Positions 42,974 through 53,200 of a stretch of DNA of 64,000 nt are shown here, piece by piece. The notes under the pieces were generated by a model. It did no database searches. It was not told the origin of the DNA and saw only the letters and a program-made list of their open reading frames with translations. The DNA comes from an uncultured Sphingomonadaceae bacterium (lineage in GTDB: Bacteria; Pseudomonadota; Alphaproteobacteria; Sphingomonadales; Sphingomonadaceae), in NCBI GenBank assembly GCA_937995515.1, contig CALKJZ010000004.1, forward strand, positions 20,852 to 84,851. The letters run 5' to 3'. Position 1 is the stretch's first letter, and the number at the start of each line of letters is the position of its first letter. The position numbers and the translations under genes were made by a program.

Positions 42974-44829
42974 GCGGCACGGCGGCTGCGGCCGGCCGCG
43001 CGCCCGCCGGCATGGCCCGCATCATCGCCGTGCAGGAGGGCGTTGCCAGCATCGAGGCGGCCGACGGTGCCGTCCTCACCAAGAACGAGACGGTGTTCGT
43101 GCTGCCGCGCCCTGCCGCGCCCGATGGCCGGCAGGAGCGGCTGATGGGCGAGGTGCTGCGGGTCCGCGGTTCGGTGGCGGATCTCCAGCTGTTCGAGAGC
43201 GCAGGCGGTGTCGCCGTAGGCGATCCGGTGGAGCTGACCGGCCGGCCGCTTTCGGTGCGGCTTGGCCCGGGCCTGCTCGGCCAGCTCTTCGATGGCCTGC
43301 AGCGGCCGCTCGAGGGGCTTGCGGACCGCTTCGGCACCATCCTGCCGCGCGGCGTTTCGGTTCCAGCGCTCGATCCGGCCGCGCGCTGGGCCTTCGTGCC
43401 GACCCGCCGCAGCGGCGATGCGGTGCGCGCGGGCGACACGATCGGCACCGTCGAGGAACGCCGGATCCGGCACCGCATCATGGCGCCGTTCGATCTGCCC
43501 GGCACGTGGCGGCTCCTGTGGATCGAGGCCGGCCCGGCCGGTGTCGAGGATGTGGTGGGCGAGATCGAGGACGCCCGTGGCGCCCGTCGGGCGCTGCGGC
43601 TGGCGCAGGACTGGCCGGTGCGCCGCCGGCTTCCCGAACGCCTGCTTGCCGCAAAGACCAATGTGCGCCTCGCGCCCAGCCGGCCCCTTGCCACCACCAT
43701 CCGCATCATCGACACGCTGTTTCCCGTCGCCAAGGGTGGAACGGCTGCGATCCCCGGCCCGTTCGGCGCTGGCAAGACGGTGCTCCAGGGCCTGATTGCC
43801 CGCTACAGCGATGTCGACGTGGTGGTCTATGTGGCGTGCGGCGAGCGGGCTGGCGAGGTGGTGGAGACGATCCACGATTTCACCCGCATGGCCGACCCGC
43901 GCCGCGGCGGCGCACTGATGGACCGCACCGTCATCGTGTGCAACACCTCCTCCATGCCGGTCGCGGCCCGCGAGGCGTCGATCTACACCGGCGTCACCAT
44001 CGGCGAATATTACCGGCAGATGGGGCTCGACGTGCTCCTCATCGCCGATTCCACCTCCCGCTGGGCGCAGGCGATGCGCGAGACATCAGGGCGGCTGGAG
44101 GAAATCCCCGGCGAGGACGGCTATCCGGGCTATCTCGATTCGGCCATCCGCGCCCTCTACGACCGCGCCGGTGTGCTGCGGACGGCCGATGGCTCGGTGG
44201 GCACGCTCACCCTCATCGGTGCCGTGAGCCCCGCCGGAGGCGATTTCGACGAGCCGGTCACCCGAGCGACGCTGGCTGCCGTCAAGACCTTTCTCGGGCT
44301 TTCGGCCGAGCGCGCCACCACCCGGGCCTATCCGGCGATCGACCCGCTGCAATCCTGGTCGCGCTACGAGGCGGCGCTTGCCGCTGCGGGCGGGGCCGCA
44401 GCCGGGCTGCGGCTTGCCCGCGCCCGGGCGCTGCGCCAGCTCCTGCGCGATGGCGCCGAGATCGCGCAGATGCTGCGGGTGACCGGCGAGGACGGCATCA
44501 GCCGGAGCGATGCCATTCGGCTCGAGAAGGCGCGGTTTGTCGACCGCGTCTTCCTGCAGCAGGATGCGTTCGACCCGGTCGACGTCTCGGCCCCGCCCGA
44601 ACGGCAGGACGAGCTTCTCGGGCTCGTGATGGCTGTCGTCGAGGCGCCGGTTGCGCTGGACGACCGGGCCGCGATCCGCCGGCTGTTCCAGCGGTTGACC
44701 CAGGCCGGGCGAAACCTCAATCTCGCCCCCGACGGGTCGCCGGACCGCGCCCGGCTGGCCGCCGAACTGCGTGAGATCCTCGCTGCGGCGGCGCCTCAGG
44801 CGGCCAGCATCGAAGCCGAGACTTCGTGA
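42970..44829 (+). CDS. V-type ATPase subunit A (catalytic)
   Basis: Catalytic ATP-hydrolysing subunit of V1, 619 residues from ATG 42970 (ATGA with the previous stop). Walker A is G-P-F-G-A-G-K-T at about residues 262-269, Walker B LLIADSTSRWAQAMRE with the following catalytic region, and the A-type extra domain (residues about 115-190) has RIRHRIMAPFDLPGTW. Late motif PAIDPLQSWSRYE is also A-subunit-specific. Last gene of the operon here. The 3' end overlaps the convergent ldhA by 34 bp. Confidence 0.95.
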   Translation: MSGTAAAAGRAPAGMARIIAVQEGVASIEAADGAVLTKNETVFVLPRPAAPDGRQERLMGEVLRVRGSVADLQLFESAGGVAVGDPVELTGRPLSVRLGPGLLGQLFDGLQRPLEGLADRFGTILPRGVSVPALDPAARWAFVPTRRSGDAVRAGDTIGTVEERRIRHRIMAPFDLPGTWRLLWIEAGPAGVEDVVGEIEDARGARRALRLAQDWPVRRRLPERLLAAKTNVRLAPSRPLATTIRIIDTLFPVAKGGTAAIPGPFGAGKTVLQGLIARYSDVDVVVYVACGERAGEVVETIHDFTRMADPRRGGALMDRTVIVCNTSSMPVAAREASIYTGVTIGEYYRQMGLDVLLIADSTSRWAQAMRETSGRLEEIPGEDGYPGYLDSAIRALYDRAGVLRTADGSVGTLTLIGAVSPAGGDFDEPVTRATLAAVKTFLGLSAERATTRAYPAIDPLQSWSRYEAALAAAGGAAAGLRLARARALRQLLRDGAEIAQMLRVTGEDGISRSDAIRLEKARFVDRVFLQQDAFDPVDVSAPPERQDELLGLVMAVVEAPVALDDRAAIRRLFQRLTQAGRNLNLAPDGSPDRARLAAELREILAAAAPQAASIEAETS

Positions 44830-45803
44830 AGCGGGGCGCCGCTGGCGGCAAAGCTGTCGATGTTGGCGAGCGTGGTCTCCGCGATGACGGCCAGCGCCTC
44901 GCGAGTGAAGAAGCCCTGGTGGCCGGTGATGAGGACGTTGGGGAAGGTGAGCAGCCGCGCGAAGACATCGTCGGTGATGACCTCATCCGACAGGTCGCGG
45001 AAGAAGAGGTGCGATTCCTCCTCGTAGACGTCGAGCCCGAGGCTGCCGAGGTGGCCGGACTTGAGCGCGGCAATCAGCGCCCGCGTGTCGACCACGGCGC
45101 CGCGGCTGGTGTTGATGAGCATGGCACCGGGCTTCATCCGCTCCAGGGTGCGCGCGTCCACAAGATGATGGGTTTCGGGCGTGAGCGGGCAGTGCAGGGT
45201 CAGGATGTCGCTCGCCTCGGCAAGCTCGGGAAACGGCAGGTAGCCAACGCCCAGCGCCTCGAGCGCTTTATCCGGGTGCGGGTCGGTTGCAACGATCCGG
45301 CAGCCGAAGCCCAGGAGGATGCGCGCGACCGCAGCACCGATCGCCCCGGTGCCGACGATGCCGGCGGTGCGGCCCTTCATGTCGAAGCCCATCAGGCCAT
45401 CGAGGGTGAAGTTGCCCTCGCGGACCCGGTTGAAGGCGCGGTGGATGTGGCGGTTGAGCGCGAGCATCAGCGCGACCGCATGCTCGGCGACCGCTTCGGG
45501 CGAATAGGCCGGAACCCGGCCGATCCGGATGCCGAGCCGGCCCGCGGCTTCCAGATCGACCTGGTTGAAGCCCGTGCAGCGAAGGGCGACCAGGCCCACT
45601 CCGAGATCGGCAAGGATGGCAAGCGTTTGGGCATCGAGCCGGTCGTTCACGAACGCCGAGACGGCCCGGGCGCCCGCGGCAAGGGCTGCCGTCTGCGCAT
45701 CGAGGCGCGTCTCGAGGAACCGGAGCGCGTGCTGCCGCTCGCGGTTTGCGGTGGCGAGGAAGTTGCGGTCCCACGCACGGGTGCTGTAGACACATACCTC
45801 CAT
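44796..45803 (-). CDS. ldhA: D-lactate dehydrogenase, fermentative (2-hydroxyacid dehydrogenase family)
   Basis: Reduces pyruvate to D-lactate with NADH in fermentation. 335 residues. NAD motif G-T-G-A-I-G near residue 150; catalytic set: arginine in N-T-S-R-G-A-V-V (near residue 234), glutamate in V-Y-E-E-E-S-H-L-F-F, and histidine in I-T-G-H-Q-G-F-F. These match E. coli LdhA closely by pattern (L-R-C-T-G-F-N, D-V-Y-E, T-G-H-Q). Convergent with V-ATPase subunit A, so it is not in that operon, but it may be functionally linked. Confidence 0.93.
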   Translation of the reverse strand: MEVCVYSTRAWDRNFLATANRERQHALRFLETRLDAQTAALAAGARAVSAFVNDRLDAQTLAILADLGVGLVALRCTGFNQVDLEAAGRLGIRIGRVPAYSPEAVAEHAVALMLALNRHIHRAFNRVREGNFTLDGLMGFDMKGRTAGIVGTGAIGAAVARILLGFGCRIVATDPHPDKALEALGVGYLPFPELAEASDILTLHCPLTPETHHLVDARTLERMKPGAMLINTSRGAVVDTRALIAALKSGHLGSLGLDVYEEESHLFFRDLSDEVITDDVFARLLTFPNVLITGHQGFFTREALAVIAETTLANIDSFAASGAPLHEVSASMLAA

Positions 45804-45915
45804 TCCGGGCGTCCTTGCCAGTTGCCATCCGCGCGAAAAAATGCCGACAGTCCGTCGACGGTCACCTGTTTGTCACATCCGCATGACCATCCTGTTGCAG
45901 GGAGGCGCCGAGCGC

Positions 45916-46143
45916 ATGAGGGTCCGGCCATGGAGCGACATCGAGGGCGCACCGGTGCGCGCACCCGGCGGCCGGGCAGGGCTGGTGCTTGCCGGCCCGG
46001 CGCCGTTCCGGGCCCGGCCTCTGGCCGCCCGGGCAGCCCGGCACCCCGGCTGCAGGATTGCCCGCAGGAGGGGCGGCACAATGGGTGGCACGATGGGTGG
46101 CACGATCGCCGGTACGACGGCGGTGCCGCGGGAGGCGGCATGA
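45916..46143 (+). CDS. Possible small ORF upstream of the universal stress gene
   Basis: 75 codons from ATG 45916, preceded by GGGAGG about 10 bp upstream, a good Shine-Dalgarno. The stop overlaps the ATG of the stress protein (ATGA), a sign of translational coupling. The product is basic and Arg/Pro/Ala-rich and ends with G-G-T-M repeats encoded by a 12-bp tandem repeat. I recognise no family. It may be a leader peptide for coupling, or a spurious frame. Confidence 0.35.
   Translation: MRVRPWSDIEGAPVRAPGGRAGLVLAGPAPFRARPLAARAARHPGCRIARRRGGTMGGTMGGTIAGTTAVPREAA
46075..46116. repeat. 12-bp tandem repeat
   Basis: Unit GGCACR-ATGGGT: two full copies (46075-46098) followed by a third degenerate copy. 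It encodes G-G-T-M-G-G-T-M-G-G-T-I in the small ORF, ending just before the stress-protein start. Confidence 0.6.
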
Positions 46144-47201
46144 TCGTCGTCGATCCCAAGCCCGGCGGTGCGGGGCCGGCGGGTGCGCCCCGTGCGCCTG
46201 CCGAGGCCCGCCCGGGCAGCCGCGCCCGGCGCCCGGTGCCCGCCGGCGCGATCCTCGTGTGCATCGAGCGGTCGTCCGAAGGGGCTGCCCTGCGCGATGC
46301 CGGGGTTGCGCTTGCGCGCGTGCTCGCCTGCCCGATTGCCCTCGTGCAGGTGCTCGAGACCGCGTCGCAGCCCGGCCAGCTTCCCGACCCGCTGGTCTCG
46401 GCTGTGCGCCGCCGCGAGGCGCGCGCTGCGCTCGACCAGCTGGCGGCGGCGGGCGAGGATGCCGCCTCGGTTGCAGCCGTTGCGGTGCTTGAGGGAAGCC
46501 CGGCGCGCGAACTCCGGCGGATCGCCGCCGAGACCGGCTCGCGCGCGCTCGTGATCGGCCGCAACCGGCAGGGGGGCGAGCTGAGCCTGCTTGGCACCAC
46601 GACCCGCGAGATCCTCGAATATCTGCCCGCAAGCCTCTTCCTCCTTCCACCCGAGGCCGAGCCACCCTATCTGCCCGATGCCACGCGGCCCATCCTCGTG
46701 CCGCTCGACGGGTCGGAGTGGGCGGAACTGGCCCTTCCGGTTGTGGCGGCGGTTGCTCGGGCAACCGGTGCGCCGATCCGGATTGTCCACGTGCTCGAGC
46801 CGGTGCGCGCGGCGCTGCCCATGCCGCCGCGCAAGGCCGATCTCGCGCTCGGGCAGAAGATGTCGGAGCACGCCCACCGGCTGTGGACCGCCTATCTCGA
46901 ACGCGTGGCGCAAACGCTCGCAGCCGACGGCTGCCGGGTCGAGCAGCGGCTTCTCGCCGAGGCCGAGCCGCGCCTTGCGCTCAGCCGGCACGCCGAGCGC
47001 GAGCCCTGCGGCATGGTGATCCTGTCGGCGCGGGGGCAGAGCCGGAGCCACCTTCTGGACCTGCCGGTCGGCAGCGTGGCGAGCTATCTGGCGGCACGCG
47101 TCGGGGTTGCAATGCTGGTTGTCAAGACCAACGGCTTGCCGCTCCTGCGCCCGGAAGACGGGGCGGCCCAGCCGCAGGGGATCCCGCGGCGCCCGGCGTG
47201 A
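46140..47201 (+). CDS. Universal stress protein with two UspA domains
   Basis: 353 residues from ATG 46140. Two Usp domains in tandem: residues about 38-175 (I-L-V-C-I-E-R-S-S-E-G-A-A-L, ending V-I-G-R-N-R-Q-G-G) and about 183-335 (I-L-V-P-L-D-G-S-E-W-A-E-L-A-L, ending L-S-A-R-G-Q-S-R-S-H-L-L). The G-x2-G-x9-G(S/T) ATP-binding pattern is incomplete in the first domain. Cytoplasmic; usually induced in energy limitation or low oxygen. Its stop overlaps the start of the beta-glucan synthase gene (GTGA). Confidence 0.93.
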   Translation: MIVVDPKPGGAGPAGAPRAPAEARPGSRARRPVPAGAILVCIERSSEGAALRDAGVALARVLACPIALVQVLETASQPGQLPDPLVSAVRRREARAALDQLAAAGEDAASVAAVAVLEGSPARELRRIAAETGSRALVIGRNRQGGELSLLGTTTREILEYLPASLFLLPPEAEPPYLPDATRPILVPLDGSEWAELALPVVAAVARATGAPIRIVHVLEPVRAALPMPPRKADLALGQKMSEHAHRLWTAYLERVAQTLAADGCRVEQRLLAEAEPRLALSRHAEREPCGMVILSARGQSRSHLLDLPVGSVASYLAARVGVAMLVVKTNGLPLLRPEDGAAQPQGIPRRPA

Positions 47202-50200
47202 CAACCGACGAGGGCCTGATGCAGGGCGGCGCCATCGAGGCCGCCGCGGCAGCCGCTGCCGCCCGCCACGGGCCGCCGGTGCCAGGGCGCGTGCGGCGCC
47301 CGGCGTGGACCGATCACCGGCGCGGCGATGCCTTCCTCACGGCGGCGGCTGCGGCCGCGCGGTCCGCCCCGGCGGACGCCTCGGGCACCGCAGCGTGGCT
47401 CCTCGACAATCTCTACATCGCGCGCCGGGTCGTCGCCGCCCTCGGGCCCGATATGCCCGAGGCCTTCTGGCGCCGCCTGCCCCTCCTCCCCGCGGAGGGG
47501 GCGGGCGGGCAGGAACAGCCGGTCCCGCGGATCGTGGCGGTGGCCGATGCCTATCTTGCTGCCACCCGCTGCCAGGTGTCGGCGGGCCTCCTCGGCGCCT
47601 TCCTGCGGGTCTACCAGCAGCAGGTGCCGCTCATGACGAGCGAGCTCTGGGCCCTGCCCACGGCGCTGCGCCTCCTCCTTCTCGACCGGCTGGCCGCAGG
47701 CCTCGCCGCCGCCTTTCCCGGCCTTTGCCCGCCGCCTTCCGTGCTGCCGCCCCGGCCCGGGCCCGCCCCGCCCCCGGGAGAGGCCGTGGCAAGCGCGATC
47801 ACCGGGCTTGCCGAGGCCCGCACCATCTCCTGGCTCGACCTGTTCGACCGGCTGAGCCCGATCGAGGCGGCACTGGCCGAAGACCCGGCCGGGATCTACC
47901 CCGACATGACCTTCGAGACGCGCGACCGCTACCGCCGTGCCGTCGAGACGGTGGCGCGCTGGGCCGGCATGGCCGAGCCCGAGGTCGCCGCCGCGGCGGT
48001 GGCAAGGGCCGCAGCCGAGCCTGCGGGCGCGCCGGGCCGCCATGTCGGGTTCTGGCTGGAAGGCGAGGCCCGGGCCCGGTTCGAGGCCGGGCTCGGCGCG
48101 CGCCCGCCGGCCGGGGTGCGGCTGCGGCGCGCGCTTCGCCGCCATGCCTGGCCGCTCTATGCGCTCACGCTGGCGCTTGGAACGCTGGCAGCGCTGCTGG
48201 TGCCCGCGGCGCTCCTTTCGGGCGGCGGCGCGCGCTGGGACCAGTGGCTCGTCGGCCTTGCCGCAAGCCTGCTTCCGGCGAGCATGGTTGCAACCACCGT
48301 TCTTCATCGCCTGCTCACGCTGGTCGTGAAGCCGCGTCTCCTGCCCGCGCTCGACTTCTCGCGGGGCATCCGGCCGGATTGCGCAACCGCCGTGGTGATG
48401 CCCGTGCTGGTGCGCAACGCCAGCGAGGCCGAAGACCTTGCCGCTCGGCTGGAAGCCCATTTCCTTGCCAGTCGCGATCCCGCGCTTGCCTTCGTCCTCC
48501 TCTCCGACCTTGCCGACGCCGCCTCGGCCGAAACCCCGGCCGATGCCGCAATCGAGCAGGCGCTGGCCGCTGCCGTCGACCGGCTCAACCAGCGCCACGG
48601 CACTCCCGGCCAGGCGCCGTTCCACCTGCTGCACCGGCGGCGCAGCTGGTGCGAAAGCGAGGGGCTGTGGCTCGGCCGCGAACGCAAGCGCGGCAAGCTC
48701 GAGGATTTCAACCGGCTTGTGCTCTCCGGCGAGACCGGGCCGTTCGCGCTCAGGGTCGGCCAAACCGCGCGGCTGCGCCGGTGCCGTTTTGCCATAACCC
48801 TCGATGCCGACACGCGGCTGCCGCCGGGCGTGGCGGCGGGCCTTGCCGGGATCCTTGCCCATCCGCTCAACCGCCCGGTGTTCGACCAGAGGACCGGGCG
48901 GGTGGTCCGCGGCTATACCGTCCTGCAGCCACGGGTTGAGCCGCTGCCTGCCGACCCGGCCGCAACGCCCTACGCGCGGCTGCAGACCGGCGACAGCGCG
49001 ATCGACATCTACGCCACCGCCGTCTCCGACATCTACCAGGACCTGTTCGGCGAGGGCATTTTCGCCGGCAAGGGCATCTACGACATCGCCGCCTTCAGCT
49101 GCAGCCTCGAGGGGCGGGTGCCGCCGCAGTCCATCCTTTCGCACGATCTGTTCGAAGGGCTGCACGGCCGCGCGGGCCTCGTTTCGAACCTGGTGGTCTA
49201 CGAGGCCTATCCGCGCAGCCATGTCGAGCAGGCCGCCCGCGTGCACCGCTGGATCCGCGGCGACTGGCAGCTTCTCCCCTGGCTCGGCCGCATGGTGCCC
49301 GATGCCGAAAACCGGCCGGTGCCGACCCGGTTCGATGCGCTCGGGCGCTGGAAGCTGTTCGACAATCTGCGCCGCAGCCTGCTTGCCCCCGCCGTCGTCG
49401 CAATGGCGGTGGCGGGATGGCTCGTCCTGCCCGGCCCGGCTTTTGGCTGGACGATTCTCGCCTTCCTTGCGCCCGCCCTCGGCGGGCTCACCGATCTTGT
49501 GGCCGGCCTTGCCCCGCAGCGCTGGGCCGGCGGGCCGGGCGGGATGCTCCGGCGTGCGGCCACGGCGCTTGCCCGCATCGGCCTTGCTGCAACCTTCGTG
49601 CTCGACGATGCCCGGGTGGCGGCCGATGCCATTGTGCGGACGCTCTGGCGCCTCCGCCTCCGCCGGCGCCTCCTCGAATGGCGGACGGCAGCCGAGGTGC
49701 GCGCCCGCAGCCATTCCGCCCCGCCGGTGCGGATGGCGATGGCCATGATGTGGCCCGGCTCGGCGCTGGCAATTGCGCTGGCCGTGCTCGTTGCGACGGC
49801 GCAGCCGGAGGCGTTTGCCCCGGCGCTCCTCCTCCTCCTGCCCTGGGCGGTGGCCCCCCTCGTTGCCGGCTGGCTCGCGCGCCCGCCCCGCGAGGCCCGG
49901 AACCCGCTCGGTGAGGCCGAACGGCAGTTCCTGCGGGCGATCGCGCGGCGGACATGGCTGTTCTTCGAGACCTTCGTGCGCCCGGAGACCAACTGGCTGC
50001 CGCCCGACAACCATCACGAGACCGGCCTTGAGGAGGAGGTCTGGCGCACCTCGCCGACCAACATCGGCATGATGTTCCTCGCCTCGCTCGCGGCGCTGCG
50101 GCTCGGCTATCTCTCGGTGCCAGCCCTTGCCGAGCGCACGCGCCGCGCGCTCGATTCGCTCGATCGCATTCCGCTGCACCGCGGGCATGTGCCCAACTGG

Positions 50201-53200
50201 ATCGACACCCGCACGCTCGAGCCGCTCGAGCCGAACTATGTCTCGACCGTCGACAGCGGGAATCTCGCCTGCAGCCTCGTGACGCTGGCAGCCGGTCTGG
50301 AGGCGGCCCGCCGCGCGCCACCGGTCGGCGAGGCGCGGTTCAGGGGCCTCGGCGACACCTTCGGCATCCTTGGCGAATGCCTCGCTCCCGGCGGCGACAC
50401 ACCGCCGCAGCTTGCGGCCGCTGCTGCCGAGGTGGCGGTGCTTGGCGCCATGGTCGGCGAAGTGGCCGGCGAGCCGCGGCGCTGGGCGGGCTATGTCGAG
50501 GCCACGCGCAAGACCGCGCTTCCGCGGCTCAAAATTCTTCTTGCCGATGCGGTTGCCGCCTGGGAGGATCCCGCTCCCGACCAGCTGTCCGATCTCCAGC
50601 TGTGGTTCGACCGGGCAAGCGCCCAGCTGGGCGAGCTCGGTGCGGACCTCGAGGCCTTTCCAGACCCGGTGCGCACGGTCAGGGCGCACGCCATCTCCGC
50701 CGGGGCGCTTGCCGCAGTCGAGGCGCGGATGGCGGCGGGCCCGGGGCTTGCCGCGCAGGCCGAGGCCTCGGCCCTTGCCGCAGAGCTCTGCGCTGCCGAG
50801 GCCCCGGTCCTGCCGCCCGATGCGCAGGCGCAGGCGGCCGCGGCTTCAGCCCGGCTTGCGCGCGCGGCAGAGGCGCTGCGCGAGCTCGACACCGAGCTTG
50901 CAACCCTTGCGCGCCGCGCGCGGGCGATGGCGGCGGCCATGGATTTCACCCTGCTCCACGACCGCTCCACGCGCCTGTTCCGCATCGGCTACAATCTCGC
51001 CACCGGCGAGCTCGACCGCAACTTCTACGATCTTTTGGCCTCCGAATCCCGGCTTGCCAGCTATTTTGCCATTGCGAGCCGGCAGGTGCCGGATTCGCAC
51101 TGGGCCGCGCTCGGACGCCCGGTTGCGCGGCTGTCGCGGGGCCTTGCGCTCATCTCGTGGAGCGGCTCGATGTTCGAATATCTGATGCCGCGACTGCTCC
51201 TTGCCCCGCCGCCGCAGACCCTGCTCCACGAGGCCGAGCGCGCCGCGGTGTTCGCACAGATTGCCCACGCCCGGCGGCTCGGGCTGCCGTGGGGCGTCTC
51301 GGAAGCGGGCTACGCCGCCCGCGATGCCTCCGGGCACTTCCAGTACCAGGGGTTCGGCGTGCCGGGCCTCGGGCTGCGCCGCGGGCTCGAGAACGACCGG
51401 GTCGTCGCCCCCTATGCGACCCTCCTCGCGCTTGCCGTCACGCCGTCCGAGGCCGTGCGCAACCTGCGGCGGCTCGCGGGGCTTGGCCTGCTCCGGCGCT
51501 ATGGCTTCATCGAGGCCGCGGATTTCACGCCCCAGCGCCTGCCCGCGGGCCGGGCGTTCCTGCCGGTCTCGGAATATATGGCGCACCACCAGGGCATGGG
51601 GCTTGCTGCCCTTGTGAACGCGCTGGAGGACGACTGGCTGGTGGAGCTGTTCCGGTCGGATCCGGAAATGGCGATCGTCGACCTCCTGCTTGCCGAGCGG
51701 ATCCCCTGGGACGCGCGGCCCGAACCGGCAGCGCCCGAGGAAGCGGCACCCGTGCGCGAGACGGCCCAGGCGGTCGCGGATGCAAGCTGGACACCTGTCG
51801 CGGCGGGCGCCCTGCCTGCGATGCACGTCGTTGGCAACGGCCGCGTGGGGCAGCAGCTGGTCGATCGCGGCGGGGGCTCGCTCCTGTTCGAGGGCCAGCT
51901 GGTTGCGCGCAGCCCCGGGCTTGGCACGGGTACCGAGGCGCTTGCGCCGCTGTTCCTGCGCGATGGCGAGACCGGCCTTGTCTTCCGGCTGGGACAGACC
52001 GGGGAGGGCGGCGAAGAACCCTCCTTTTCGGCGCTGTTCGCGCCGCACGGCGGCAGTTTCCGCGCCCGCATGGCCGGGCTTTCGGTCGGCCTGACCCTTG
52101 CGGTTGCAGCGGATGACGATCTGGAATGCCTCATCCTCGGCATCACGAACGAGACCGGGCGGTCGCGGGTGCTCGATCTCCTGTTCGTGCGCGAGATGAT
52201 CCTCAACCATCCGCAGGCCCACGCCCGGCACCCGGGGTTCAGCCGGCTGTTCGTCGAAAGCCGTTTCCGGCCGCAGGATCGGTCGCTGGTGTTCCGCCGC
52301 CGCCCGCTCAGGCGCGAGGATGCCCATCCCGTGGCGCTTGTCCGCCTGCTGTCGGACGATCCGGGCTTCCAGCCGATGGGTCACGAGACCGACCGCGCGC
52401 GCCTCTTCCCGGCGCCGGCCGACCCGCTGCGGCCACGCTTTGGCGATGGCCCGCTGTCGGGCACGACGGGATTCACCCTCGACCCGGTGGCGGGGCTGGC
52501 CGCGCGGATGGTGCTGGCGCCCGATGCGCGGGTGGAAGTCGCCCAGCTGACCGCCATGGCCCGCAGCGAAAAGGCGGCCGCGGCCATCCTCGACCGCTAT
52601 CAGACTGTTGCGGCCGTCCGCTGGGCGGCGCACGCGGCCGCCTCGGCGACGGCCGCGCGGCTGGCAACGCGCGGCGTGCTGCCGGCCGACCCGCCAGCAT
52701 GGCAGGCGTTGCTTTCGCGGCTGCTCGCCACGCGGCCGCTCGCCGCGCGCGCGGAGATGCCGGCAGCCGCAGGCACCCGCCAGTCCGACCTCTGGCCCGC
52801 GGGCATCTCGGGCGACGATCCGCTTTTGGCGGTGATCAGCGAGGACGGCCACGAATCGCCGGTGCTGGCTGCCCTGCTGCGCGGCCATCGCATGGCGCGC
52901 GAACTTGGGGTGCGGGTCGATATCGTCATCCTCTTCGGAGGCGATCCGGGCTACAGCGAGCCGGTTCGCGACCGGCTGCTGCGGCAGCTCCGCGAGGCCG
53001 GCGCGATCGACCGGCTCGGTCACCGCGGCGGGGTTCACCTCGTGCCGCTTGCAAGCGAGCCGCTGCGCCGCGCGGTGCTGGCGGCGGCTGTCGAGGTGCT
53101 CGATGCACGCGAGACGAGCCTCGAGCGGGCGCTCGAGCCGCTTCCGGCATGGCCCGACCTGCCGCACTTCCACCCCTCGGGCGTGGTGCCCGATGCCGCA

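Noticed and set aside
45804..45915. FNR-type site in the ldhA/Usp divergent gap
   Set aside because: No TTGAT-N4-ATCAA-like sequence is present, although low-oxygen control would fit the genes.
47084..50689. Open frame of 1201 codons on the minus strand opposite the glucan synthase
   Set aside because: Composition and lack of any family pattern show it as an antisense frame created by high third-position GC; the plus frame carries clear GT84 motifs.
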